From contig JAGBCU010000008.1 in assembly GCA_017937865.1 (NCBI GenBank), positions 62,001 through 126,000 of the forward strand: 64,000 nt of DNA. The letters run 5' to 3'. A model generated the notes under the pieces. The model was not told where the DNA came from. It was given only the letters and a program-made list of their open reading frames with translations, and made no database searches. Shown here piece by piece: positions 36,908-44,685 of this stretch (positions are counted from its first letter, which is position 1; each line of letters opens with the position of its first letter). The DNA is from Clostridia bacterium. GTDB taxonomy: Bacteria; Bacillota; Clostridia; Oscillospirales; Acutalibacteraceae. Position numbers and translations under genes: made by a program.

Positions 36908-39118
36908 TCAAAACCTCTCAATAAATTCATCAAGAGCCTTGTTAAGCTCTGTTTTGAGTGTATCGTCTAATTTTTTAGCGGATTTTACTTTGAAAGAAAG
37001 CTCTGCTTTTTCTGCTTCAAAGAAACGGTAAAGCTCTTTTTCAAAGCGTTCCATATCTTTTACTTCAACATTTTTAGCATAGCCCTCGCTGACAGCGTAA
37101 ATCAAAACTGTCTGTAATTCGTCTGCAATAGGTGAATATCTACCTTGCTTGAGGGCTTCGGTAAGTCTTTTACCTGCCTCAAGAGTAGCCTTTGTTGCAT
37201 CGTCAATATCTGAGCCGAATTGCATAAATTCTGCAAGCTCTCTGTATTGAGCGAGTCTTGTACGAAGGCTTGCGGAAACCTTTTTCATAACGGGGCTCTG
37301 AGCCGCACCGCCAACACGGGAAACGGAAAGACCCACGTTTATTGCAGGGCGTTGACCCTCGTTGAAAAGCTCTGCATCAAGGAAAATCTGACCGTCGGTA
37401 ATAGATATAACGTTTGTGGGGATGTATGCTGATATATCACCTGCAAGAGTTTCGATTATGGGAAGTGCTGTAATTGAGCCGCCACCCAGCTCATCCGAAA
37501 GGTGAGCCGCTCTTTCAAGAAGTCTTGAATGAAGATAGAAAATATCACCGGGATAAGCCTCACGGCCTGACGGACGGTGAAGCAAAAGTGAAAGCTCACG
37601 GTATGCAACGGCGTGCTTTGAAAGGTCATCGTAAACTATAAGCACATCCTTACCCTCATACATAAAATGCTCTGCCATTGCCGCACCTGAGAAGGGGGCA
37701 ATATATTGAAGCGCAGCAGATGCTGAAGCGGGGACAGCAATAATAGTTGTATAATCCATAGCGCCCTTTGCCTGAAGCTTTTCTTTAATTTCAGCAACGA
37801 GTGTTTCTTTTTGACCGATTGCAACGTAAATACAAATTGTATTTTTACCCTTTTGGTTAATAATTGTGTCAATTGCGATTGCGGTTTTACCTGTCTGCCT
37901 GTCACCGATAATAAGCTCTCTTTGACCTTTACCGATAGGTACAAGAGCGTCAATAGCCTTAATACCTGTGTGCAAGGGGGAGTTAACGGGGGCTCTGTCG
38001 AGAATTGCAGGAGCCTTAAATTCAATGGGTCTTCGTTTTTCATAGGGAAGATAGCCCATAGCATCAATGGGTTTACCTAAAGCGTCTACAACTCTGCCTA
38101 AAAGGGCATCGCCAACGGGTACGGAAGCGATTCTGCCTACACGCCTTACACGGCTATAGGATTCAATATGAGCAAATTCGCCGAAAATAACGCAACCGAT
38201 ACGGTTTTGTTGAATATCGAGAACCATACCCTTTTCGCCACATTCAAATTCAACAACCTCACCGTACATAATATCGGCAAGACCGTCCATCCAACAAATA
38301 CCGTCTGAAACGGATATAACACGGCCTAATTGATATTTATGAATTTTAGGTCTGAATTCTTCAGCCTTTTGGGTGAATTCCTGAATAAGTAAGCTTACGG
38401 TGTCGTCGTCCATAATCGGCTCGTGGTTCATATTCTTTTCGAAGTGGTAAAGCTCTTCGCTAACAGTACCGTCGTAAACGGTATCACCTATACGAAGCTT
38501 AAGACCACCGATAAGAGTATTATCCTCAAGCACCCAAAGAGACGTTTTACCGCCTACGCTGTCAAGAAGCTCTGTTGTTGCTTTATCAATTTTATCAACT
38601 AATTCCTTTTCAAGAGGGAAAGCAGAGGTAACAGTAACGTAAAGCACGTCGTGATGCTTAAGGTAAGACATATCACCGTCAGTTAAACGGATATCAGCTA
38701 AAATAGTATCAACTACCTGAGCGTCAAGAGCCTTGATTTCTTTTGCATACTTTTCATAAGAGAAAAGCTTAACAACGTTCTCTTTCATAACCGAGAAAAG
38801 CTCTTTTCTTGCATCCTCAATCATTTGGCGGTGAATTTCGCTGTACTCTCTTTCACCGAAGGCTTTTATTGAATTTATTTTTTCTTCTACGCTTGCCTTT
38901 GCTTTTAAAACCTCTTCAGTGTCAGTATCTTCAATAATTTCTTGAGACACAGGCTCAAAAACGGGCATTTCTAATTTTTCGATTTCTTCAGCCTCGTCAA
39001 GAGCCTTGTTTATTTTTTCAAGGCGGCCACCGAAAATACGCTTAATTGTTTTTCGACCCGCTAAAACAACAATGGCAACAAGAATAATAAAGTTAATTAT
39101 TACGTATTGTATTTCCAT
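36908..39118 (-). CDS. Fused ATP synthase b-like stalk + delta C-terminal domain + alpha subunit
   Basis: One uninterrupted 736-residue frame joins three stator/F1 parts. Residues 2-20 are a membrane helix (YVIINFIILVAIVVLAG). A charged coil like a b subunit follows (RLEKINKALDEAEEIEK) to about residue 150. Residues about 157-230 match the delta C-terminal domain (VTSAFPLEKELVDKI, DNTLIGGLKLRIGDTVYDG). From about residue 234 a full alpha subunit of about 503 residues follows, with LGRVISVSDGICWMDGL, Walker A GDRQTGKTA (405-413) and GREAYPGDIFYLHSRLLERA. The delta N-terminal helical domain is not recognisable. No separate atpH or atpA exists in the window. ATG 39118 is preferred over TTG 39127. 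It lies between atpF and atpG. Confidence 0.9.
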   Translation of the reverse strand: MEIQYVIINFIILVAIVVLAGRKTIKRIFGGRLEKINKALDEAEEIEKLEMPVFEPVSQEIIEDTDTEEVLKAKASVEEKINSIKAFGEREYSEIHRQMIEDARKELFSVMKENVVKLFSYEKYAKEIKALDAQVVDTILADIRLTDGDMSYLKHHDVLYVTVTSAFPLEKELVDKIDKATTELLDSVGGKTSLWVLEDNTLIGGLKLRIGDTVYDGTVSEELYHFEKNMNHEPIMDDDTVSLLIQEFTQKAEEFRPKIHKYQLGRVISVSDGICWMDGLADIMYGEVVEFECGEKGMVLDIQQNRIGCVIFGEFAHIESYSRVRRVGRIASVPVGDALLGRVVDALGKPIDAMGYLPYEKRRPIEFKAPAILDRAPVNSPLHTGIKAIDALVPIGKGQRELIIGDRQTGKTAIAIDTIINQKGKNTICIYVAIGQKETLVAEIKEKLQAKGAMDYTTIIAVPASASAALQYIAPFSGAAMAEHFMYEGKDVLIVYDDLSKHAVAYRELSLLLHRPSGREAYPGDIFYLHSRLLERAAHLSDELGGGSITALPIIETLAGDISAYIPTNVISITDGQIFLDAELFNEGQRPAINVGLSVSRVGGAAQSPVMKKVSASLRTRLAQYRELAEFMQFGSDIDDATKATLEAGKRLTEALKQGRYSPIADELQTVLIYAVSEGYAKNVEVKDMERFEKELYRFFEAEKAELSFKVKSAKKLDDTLKTELNKALDEFIERF

Positions 39119-39123
39119 AATTC

Positions 39124-39549
39124 TCAAATCCTATGTGAGATTATATTTTTCGCAAACAAAGCCGCCGCTGTTTCCATTTTAGGAGCAACGGAGTCAACGA
39201 TTTTATCGTGTTCTTCTTTAATACCTTCTCTGTATTTTTGCACGTCGTCAAGGCATTGTCTTTGTGCGGCTTCAATTTCTTTTTTGCTCTGAAGCTGTAT
39301 TTGTTCAAGCTTCTGCTTTGATTGTTTTCTTTTTTTCTCTTCAAATAAAGCTTTTTCTTTTTCATTTTGAGCTTTGTTTTCGAGAATTAACTTTTCAATA
39401 GCGTCTTTTTTCTCTTTAGCAGCCTCTGTTTTTTCGCGGCGGCTGTCCATTATTTTCAAAATGGGAGTAAAAAGTAAATTTTTAAGTATTACTGTCAAAA
39501 GCAAAAAGCAAATTACAGTCCAGACCATTATTGATGGTTGAATATTCAT
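39124..39549 (-). CDS. atpF: F0 ATP synthase b subunit
   Basis: A 141-residue stator subunit. An N-terminal membrane helix (MVWTVICFLLLTVILKNLLF) is followed by a long charged coil (SRREKTEAAKEKKDAIEKL and beyond). It is shorter than common b subunits (about 155-170). Its stop lies 5 bp before the fusion start. With the b-like N-terminus of the fusion it could form a b/b' heterodimer, as in cyanobacteria or actinobacteria. Confidence 0.93.
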   Translation of the reverse strand: MNIQPSIMVWTVICFLLLTVILKNLLFTPILKIMDSRREKTEAAKEKKDAIEKLILENKAQNEKEKALFEEKKRKQSKQKLEQIQLQSKKEIEAAQRQCLDDVQKYREGIKEEHDKIVDSVAPKMETAAALFAKNIISHRI

Positions 39550-39617
39550 AATTTACTCCTTAGAAAATATCAAAACCGAGTTTTATATAGGTGAGTTTCT
39601 TTTTCGGGATATAAAAA

Positions 39618-39848
39618 TCAGATTTTTGATATAAGCATAAATGCGATAAGAAGTCCGTAAATTGTAAGAGCTTCCATAAGAGCAAGAGCAATGATGAGAG
39701 TTGAACGGATATCCTTTGCGGCATCGGGCTGACGGGCAATGCTTTCCATTGCGGCTTTTGCTGTCATACCCTGACCGATTGAAGGACCAAGTGTACTGAT
39801 TGCGATTGCGATTGCTGCTGCGATTGCGATAATTGCTGAGTTTGTCAT
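39618..39848 (-). CDS. atpE: F0 ATP synthase c subunit
   Basis: A 76-residue hairpin of two membrane helices that builds the rotor ring. The loop has ARQPDA. Helix 1 has GPSIGQG, and helix 2 has the ion-carrying Glu in [16 protein letters not shown]. The residue after Glu is Ala and the next is Leu. Na+-binding rings carry Ser/Thr there, while chloroplast-type proton rings read EALTIYG. Proton coupling is therefore inferred. Confidence 0.96.
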   Translation of the reverse strand: MTNSAIIAIAAAIAIAISTLGPSIGQGMTAKAAMESIARQPDAAKDIRSTLIIALALMEALTIYGLLIAFMLISKI

Positions 39849-39873
39849 ATTTATTACTCCTTAAAATAAAAAT

Positions 39874-40542
39874 TTATTCTGTAACCTCGTCAAGATAAAT
39901 CGAAACGAGCATTGTAAATACCATTGCCTGTAAAGAACAAAACAGTAAAGAAAGCACCATCATTACTACGGGAGCACCGATAGGGAAGATGTGATACAGC
40001 TCTTCCGTAACCATTTCTTCGCCGAAAATGTTACCGTAAAGCCTGAGTGCCAAAGAGGCAGGCTTAATTATTTCATCAAGTAAAAGAAGGGGTAGCATAA
40101 AAAACATCGGTGTAACGAAATGCTTGAAATAATGTTTTGCATTGTGTCGTATACCTGAAATCTGTAAAAACAGGAAGGTAACAATACCTAACGCCGCCGT
40201 AACGGAAAGAGAGGCGGTAGGAGCTTTTACGTAGTCGGTAAGACCTACACCGGGTATCATACCCGAATAGTTTGAAAAGATAATGAAAATAAAGAGCGAT
40301 GCAAGGAATGTAAAATATTTTCTTGATTTCTTTTTGCCCAGAATGTCAGCAAAGAAATTGTCAAGATATTCTACACCGGTTTCAATAACGTTTTGAAGCT
40401 TACCGGGTCTTTCCTTAAGACTCTTTTTAACTATAAGCGACAGCAACGTGATAGCGAGAAGCATTATCCACATCGTAACAACCTCGCCCGTTACGTCAAG
40501 TATACCGAAAAGCTCAATAATAACCTCTGATTTTTCACCCAT
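39874..40542 (-). CDS. atpB: F0 ATP synthase a subunit
   Basis: A 222-residue channel-forming membrane subunit. The essential Arg is in LALRLYGNIFGEEMV. SNYSGMIPGVG is another conserved piece. The ATG at 40542 has AAGGAGG at ideal spacing; a GTG 9 nt upstream is too close to that site. The start overlaps the atpI stop by 8 bp. Confidence 0.95.
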   Translation of the reverse strand: MGEKSEVIIELFGILDVTGEVVTMWIMLLAITLLSLIVKKSLKERPGKLQNVIETGVEYLDNFFADILGKKKSRKYFTFLASLFIFIIFSNYSGMIPGVGLTDYVKAPTASLSVTAALGIVTFLFLQISGIRHNAKHYFKHFVTPMFFMLPLLLLDEIIKPASLALRLYGNIFGEEMVTEELYHIFPIGAPVVMMVLSLLFCSLQAMVFTMLVSIYLDEVTE

Positions 40543-40864
40543 CGGCTTCACCCTCCTTTTCTTCTTTTTTAGTATCGGTTGTTTTATTAAAGCTTAAAAG
40601 CTTTTTTGTAAAATAAACCATAGGTACCGTCATACCTAAAACTGCTCCGACAAGTAAATACATTACGTTTGCAACTTCGGTTTTTGTTCCGATAAAGTAA
40701 ACTAAAACAAGGAAAAGTACCTGTAAAACCTGCCGTGCCATAGTTGTAAAAAGAAATTTGTCAGGCGTTTTTATAAGCACCTTCTTTGAAAAAGTGTAGT
40801 TTATGAAAGCTACTAAAAAACCGACAATTGCCGCAACTAAAGCGCCAATAATATCCGGATTCAT
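40535..40864 (-). CDS. atpI: AtpI-like small membrane protein, first gene of the atp operon
   Basis: A 109-residue protein with about four hydrophobic segments (GALVAAIVGFLVAFI, ARQVLQVLFLVLVYFIG, YLLVGAVLGMTVPMVYF) and a charged C-tail (TTDTKKEEKEGEADG). Position and topology match AtpI, which aids c-ring assembly or Mg2+ supply in other bacteria. The call rests mainly on position. Confidence 0.75.
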   Translation of the reverse strand: MNPDIIGALVAAIVGFLVAFINYTFSKKVLIKTPDKFLFTTMARQVLQVLFLVLVYFIGTKTEVANVMYLLVGAVLGMTVPMVYFTKKLLSFNKTTDTKKEEKEGEADG

Positions 40865-40918
40865 ATAATCACCAGCTTATACTAATTTATTATAGCGAAT
40901 ATATTGTATTCACTCTGT

Positions 40919-40946
40919 ATTATAGCACTTTGATTTCAATTTTCAA
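40919..40946 (-). promoter_or_regulatory. Sigma-A promoter of the atp operon
   Basis: On the minus strand, TTGAAA (40941-40946) and TATAAT (40919-40924) are 16 bp apart and about 55 nt upstream of atpI. Confidence 0.65.
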
Positions 40947-41051
40947 TAGAATATGTTACTTTTTTAAAGGGGGTGAAAAAGCAGTTTTTTGTTCATAATG
41001 TACATTAATTTGACTAAACAAAAGTTGGAATAATATTTGCTTAAAAATTCA

Positions 41052-41080
41052 TTGACATAGTAATTTTGCTGTGGTAAACT
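41052..41080 (+). promoter_or_regulatory. Sigma-A promoter of the SCIFF operon
   Basis: TTGACA (41052-41057) and TAAACT (41075-41080) are 17 bp apart, 32 bp before the precursor-peptide ATG. Confidence 0.65.
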
Positions 41081-41111
41081 ATATACGAAAAAATATAGGG
41101 AGGCCTTTCTC

Positions 41112-41264
41112 ATGGAACACATTAAAACAATTGAAACACGTAATTTGTGTGAAAGTGCAAAAAACGGTGGTTGTGGCGAGTGCCAGACATCTTGTCAGTC
41201 AGCTTGCAAAACAAGCTGCGGTATCGCAAACCAGGAATGCGAAAACGTTAAAGAAAGCAAGTAA
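41112..41264 (+). CDS. scfA: SCIFF-family ranthipeptide precursor
   Basis: A 50-residue peptide of the six-Cys-in-forty-five family. In most Clostridia this peptide is cross-linked by its radical-SAM partner through Cys-to-carbon thioethers. The core GCGECQTSCQSACKTSC (residues 20-36) is the family signature, and a sixth Cys is at 43. An extra, seventh Cys sits at residue 13 in the leader. The start is an ATG 8 nt after GGGAGG. It lies in a different frame from the downstream maturase. A hairpin with a T-run separates the two genes. Confidence 0.93.
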   Translation: MEHIKTIETRNLCESAKNGGCGECQTSCQSACKTSCGIANQECENVKESK

Positions 41265-41276
41265 TTTTACATGCCG

Positions 41277-41304
41277 AAAAGCCGCCGGAACGGGCGGCTT
41301 TTTT
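41277..41304 (+). terminator. Intercistronic (partial) terminator between SCIFF precursor and maturase
   Basis: AAAAGCCGCC/GGCGGCTTTT arms with a 6-8-nt loop and a T-run. Read-through would give less maturase than peptide, as expected for an enzyme-substrate pair. Confidence 0.85.
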
Positions 41305-41322
41305 CGTGAAGGAGATATATTT

Positions 41323-42702
41323 ATGATTCATCAGTACAAGCAAGGTGGCTACAATATCGTGCTTGACGTTTGTTCAGGTGCCGTTCACGTTGTGGACGAG
41401 GTAGCTTACGATATTATTGCTATGTTTGAGGATAAAGAAAAGGATGAAATATTGAGCATTTTATCCGAAAAGTATAAAGACCGTGACGATATCACCGATA
41501 ACGATATTGAAGAGTGCTATTCTCAGGTGCAGGGCTTAAAGGATTCAGGGAAGCTTTTTGCTCCTGATACGTTTGAGTCTATGGCGGGTACACTTAAGCA
41601 GAAAACTGCAGGCGTTGTAAAGGCTTTGTGCTTACATGTTGCTCATACTTGTAACCTTAACTGTGCTTATTGCTTTGCAAGTCAGGGGAAATATAACGGT
41701 GAAAGAGACGTTATGAGTCTTGAGGTCGGTAAACGTGCTCTTGATTTCCTCGTTGAAAATTCAGGTAGCCGTCATAATCTTGAGGTTGACTTCTTCGGCG
41801 GAGAGCCTCTTATGAATTTTGACGTGGTTAAAGAGCTTGTAGCGTATGCGAGAAGCATAGAAAAAGAGCATAATAAAAACTTCCGTTTCACGCTTACAAC
41901 TAACGGTGTGCTTGTTGACGATGACGTTATTGATTTTGCTAATAAAGAATGTAGCAACGTTGTTCTCAGCCTTGACGGACGAAAAGAAATTCACGACCGC
42001 TACCGTGTTGACTATGCGGGTAACGGCAGTTGGGAAAAAATCGTTCCTAAATTCCAGAAATTCGTTGAAGCAAGAAACGGTAAAAATTATTATATGCGAG
42101 GTACCTTTACCCACGCAAACCCCGATTTTATTAAGGATATTCAGCAAATGCTGGATTTAGGCTTTAGTGAGTTAAGTATGGAGCCCGTTGTTTGTGCACC
42201 GGGTGACCCCTCCGAGCTTACCGAAGAGGATTTAGCAATCGTAATGAAGCAATACGAGGATTTAGCCGATTTGATGCTTAAGAGAGATAAAGAGGGTAAG
42301 CCATTTACCTTCTATCACTATATGATTGACCTTACGGGAGGTCCTTGTATCTACAAACGAATTTCAGGCTGCGGTAGCGGTACTGAATATATGGCGGTTA
42401 CTCCTTGGGGAGATTTATATCCTTGCCATCAGTTTGTAGGTGATGAAAAATTCAAATTAGGTAACGTTTGGGACGGTGTTACAAATAAGGAAATTCAAAG
42501 CGAGTTTGCCGCTTGTAACGTTTACGCCCATCCCGAATGTAAGGATTGCTGGGCAAGACTTTATTGCTCAGGCGGATGTGCGGCTAACGCTTACCACGCA
42601 ACAGGCTCTGTTACGGGCGTTTATGAAAGCGGTTGCCGTCTTTTCCGTAAGCGTATGGAGTGTGCGATTATGGTTGCTATTGCAAGAGCTCTCGGAGAAT
42701 AA
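41323..42702 (+). CDS. scfB: Thioether cross-link-forming SCIFF peptide maturase (radical SAM, SPASM)
   Basis: A 459-residue radical-SAM enzyme that installs thioether bridges in the SCIFF peptide. Residues about 1-90 form the peptide-recognition N-terminal region. The [4Fe-4S] SAM cluster motif is TCNLNCAYC (Cys110, 114, 117). FFGGEPLMNF and FTLTTNGVLVDD are conserved radical-SAM motifs. The SPASM region has several Cys, including ECKDCWARLYCSGGCAAN, for auxiliary clusters. The ATG at 41323 follows AAGGAG. A much longer frame through the precursor gene exists but is rejected. Confidence 0.95.
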   Translation: MIHQYKQGGYNIVLDVCSGAVHVVDEVAYDIIAMFEDKEKDEILSILSEKYKDRDDITDNDIEECYSQVQGLKDSGKLFAPDTFESMAGTLKQKTAGVVKALCLHVAHTCNLNCAYCFASQGKYNGERDVMSLEVGKRALDFLVENSGSRHNLEVDFFGGEPLMNFDVVKELVAYARSIEKEHNKNFRFTLTTNGVLVDDDVIDFANKECSNVVLSLDGRKEIHDRYRVDYAGNGSWEKIVPKFQKFVEARNGKNYYMRGTFTHANPDFIKDIQQMLDLGFSELSMEPVVCAPGDPSELTEEDLAIVMKQYEDLADLMLKRDKEGKPFTFYHYMIDLTGGPCIYKRISGCGSGTEYMAVTPWGDLYPCHQFVGDEKFKLGNVWDGVTNKEIQSEFAACNVYAHPECKDCWARLYCSGGCAANAYHATGSVTGVYESGCRLFRKRMECAIMVAIARALGE

Positions 42703-42704
42703 TT

Positions 42705-44042
42705 ATGAATACTCCCATTTGTGATTTTGTACGTAGGTACAACGAAAATTCATCATTGCGAATGCATATGCCTGGTCATAAGGGCAAAAGCTTTCTCGGC
42801 TTTGAGCATCTTGATATAACAGAGTTTGACGGTGCAGATGATTTATATAACCCAACGGGTATAATAAAGCAAAGCGAGGATAATGCATCAAAAGTTTTTG
42901 GCTTTCCAACCTATTATTCTACTGAGGGTGCATCTCATTGTATTCGTGCTATGATGTACCTTGTGGTTATAAATGCAAAGAAAAACGGTAAAAAGCCCAT
43001 TATTGCCGCAGGCAGAAATGCTCACAAAGCCTTTGTAAGTGCGGCGTCACTTTTAGATTTCAGAATTGCGTGGTTATATCCCGGTAATGATGAATCCTAC
43101 CTTTCCTGCAATATTTGCCCCGAGGATTTCGAAAGCTTTCTTGAAAATGCTGAAGAAAAGCCGGTGGCTTTATACATTACAAGCCCCGATTATCTCGGTA
43201 ATATTGCGGATATTGAGGGGCTTTCCCGAGTATGCCGTAAACACGGAATTCTTTTAGCTGTAGATAATGCCCACGGAGCATATCTTAAATTTTTAGAGGA
43301 ATCCCGCCATCCAATAGATTCAGGTGCTCATTTGTGTTGCGACTCTGCTCATAAAACCTTACCCGTTGTTACGGGCGGAGCATATCTTCATATAGCAAAG
43401 GGTGTTTCCGATTTTTCTCGTCAGAGTGTAAAAAATGCTTTGGCACTTTTCGGCTCAACAAGTCCGTCATATTTGATTTTGCAGTCTTTGGATGTTTGTA
43501 ATTTATATCTTGAGGGCTATAAAAAGAAATTAGCCGATTTTCTGCCTTTAGTTGCACAAGCAAAAGCAAGTCTTGAGAAAAAAGGATATTGCTTCTACGG
43601 TGATGAGCCTATGAAGCTTACAATATCAGCTAAAGCTTACGGTTATACAGGTATTGAACTTGCAGATATTCTCAAACAAAACAATATTTTTTGCGAATTT
43701 TCTGACCCCGATTATCTTGTGCTTATGCCTACACCCGAAACGGAAAAAGCAGGGCTTGAAAGAGTAACGCAGGTTTTAGAATCAATCCCGAGAAAAGATG
43801 CAAAAAAAGACTCTCCACCCAAATTTACAAAGCCTGAAAAAGCTATGAGTGTAAGAGAAGCGTCTATTTCACCGTCAGAAATACTTCCCACAGAAGAATG
43901 TGAGGGGAGAATTCTTTCAGCAGTTACGGTAGGCTGTCCACCGGCAGTGCCGATTGTAGTTTGCGGTGAAAGAATAACAAAAGAGGTTTTGGACTGTTTT
44001 AAGTATTACGGGATAACTGAATGTAGTGTTACTTGTGAATAA
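42705..44042 (+). CDS. PLP-dependent Orn/Lys/Arg decarboxylase-family protein
   Basis: A 445-residue fold-type I decarboxylase. LRMHMPGHKGKSFLG near the N-terminus and CCDSAHKTLPVVTGGAYLH, which holds the PLP-binding Lys, are family signatures. A smaller C-terminal domain follows. Substrate may be arginine, lysine or ornithine; the sequence alone does not decide. It starts 2 bp after scfB behind GGAG, so it is co-transcribed with the ranthipeptide genes, though a link is not established. Confidence 0.88.
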   Translation: MNTPICDFVRRYNENSSLRMHMPGHKGKSFLGFEHLDITEFDGADDLYNPTGIIKQSEDNASKVFGFPTYYSTEGASHCIRAMMYLVVINAKKNGKKPIIAAGRNAHKAFVSAASLLDFRIAWLYPGNDESYLSCNICPEDFESFLENAEEKPVALYITSPDYLGNIADIEGLSRVCRKHGILLAVDNAHGAYLKFLEESRHPIDSGAHLCCDSAHKTLPVVTGGAYLHIAKGVSDFSRQSVKNALALFGSTSPSYLILQSLDVCNLYLEGYKKKLADFLPLVAQAKASLEKKGYCFYGDEPMKLTISAKAYGYTGIELADILKQNNIFCEFSDPDYLVLMPTPETEKAGLERVTQVLESIPRKDAKKDSPPKFTKPEKAMSVREASISPSEILPTEECEGRILSAVTVGCPPAVPIVVCGERITKEVLDCFKYYGITECSVTCE

Positions 44043-44050
44043 TTCAAAGA

Positions 44051-44084
44051 AAAAAGCAGAGCAAATTTGTTGCTCTGCTTTTTT
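44051..44084 (+). terminator. Rho-independent terminator of the SCIFF/decarboxylase operon
   Basis: Perfect 14-nt arms (44051-44064 and 44070-44083), a 5-nt loop and a T-run. Confidence 0.92.
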
Positions 44085-44090
44085 ATGCAT

Positions 44091-44177
44091 TCAAGTCTCG
44101 CTTATAACTCAAATAGATAAAAAAATAAAGAGCAGCCAAAAGACTACTCTTTATTTTGGTCCGAGTGGCGAGACTTG
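44091..44177. repeat. Degenerate copy of the tRNA-Pro 3' end and terminator (upstream copy)
   Basis: This stretch repeats 44239-44326 with few changes. It includes the terminator hairpin and the last 21 nt of the tRNA (TGGTCCGAGTGGCGAGACTTG at 44157-44177), then diverges. The rest of the tRNA is missing, so it is a remnant, not a gene. Confidence 0.8.
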
Positions 44178-44238
44178 TGGGCTCTGCCCACAATTTGCTA
44201 CGCAAAATCCCGATTATGTTCGCCTTCGGCGAGGGAGT
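44178..44238. other. Cluster of three small hairpins between the tRNA-flank copies
   Basis: GTGGG/CCCAC, TTTGC/GCAAA and TCGCC/GGCGA mini-palindromes lie in sequence. They look like a small palindromic repeat element; there is no gene. Confidence 0.5.
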
Positions 44239-44270
44239 TCAAGCCTCGCTTGTAATTTGAATAAAATAAA

Positions 44271-44305
44271 AAAATAAAGAGTAGCCAAAAGACTACTCTT
44301 TATTT
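44271..44305 (-). terminator. Terminator of tRNA-Pro
   Basis: AATAAAGAGTAG and CTACTCTTTATT arms with a short loop follow the tRNA 3' end on the minus strand, with a T-run. Confidence 0.85.
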
Positions 44306-44381
44306 TGGTCCGAGTGGCGAGACTTGAACTCACGGCCTCTTGACCCCCAGTCAAGCGCGCTACCAACTGCGCCACACCCGG
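44306..44381 (-). tRNA. tRNA-Pro(GGG)
   Basis: A 76-nt cloverleaf. The acceptor pairs are CCGGGTG with CACTCGG. The D-arm text is GCGCAGTTGGTAGCGC. The anticodon stem CTTGA/TCAAG encloses the loop CTGGGGG, giving anticodon GGG. The T-arm has GTTCAAGTC, and a CCA end is encoded. Confidence 0.96.
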
Positions 44382-44442
44382 ATAGCGAATGATATAATAT
44401 CATATCATTTTGCATTTTGCAAGTGTTTTTTTGATTTTTTTA

Positions 44443-44598
44443 TTATTTTTTTATGTTTTTATCAGGAAAAGTAAGAATTTCGCATTCGGAAGAGTTTATA
44501 TACATATCTTCACACTTCCTTTGTGCCTCTATTAAGATGTTTATTGCTTTTTCTGTTGCCCGAAATAATTCGTAATACATCTCTTCAAAATCTGCCAT
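44443..44598 (-). CDS. Small conserved-looking protein divergent from an XRE regulator
   Basis: A 51-residue, mostly helical protein (MADFEEMYYELFRATEKAI, then LIEAQRKCEDMYI). It starts at ATG after GGTGAT. I do not know a function. Such short helical proteins are often encoded next to a small XRE regulator in Clostridia. It shares a divergent promoter region with the regulator at 44686. Confidence 0.6.
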   Translation of the reverse strand: MADFEEMYYELFRATEKAINILIEAQRKCEDMYINSSECEILTFPDKNIKK

Positions 44599-44620
44599 AC
44601 TTATCACCACGCATATTTTA

Positions 44621-44659
44621 GGACAAATAGTCCAAAAAGTCAATAGGACGATTTGTCCT
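44621..44659. promoter_or_regulatory. Paired operator dyads in the divergent XRE promoter region
   Basis: Two GGAC-N5-GTCC dyads (44621-44633 and 44646-44658) have centres 25 bp apart, between the 51-residue protein and the XRE gene. They form a larger inverted repeat with each other. They are the likely binding sites of the XRE protein. Confidence 0.7.
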
Positions 44660-44685
44660 CGGGTATATTAGTATTGGTGATATAA

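Noticed and set aside
39618..39848. Na+-translocating c ring
   Set aside because: The residues after the essential Glu are Ala-Leu, not Ser/Thr; the motif matches chloroplast-type proton rings.
41071..41322. An upstream in-frame extension of the SCIFF maturase beginning at 41071
   Set aside because: It runs through the real promoter, the precursor-peptide gene (different frame) and a terminator hairpin. The ATG at 41323 has an AAGGAG site and the normal family N-terminus.
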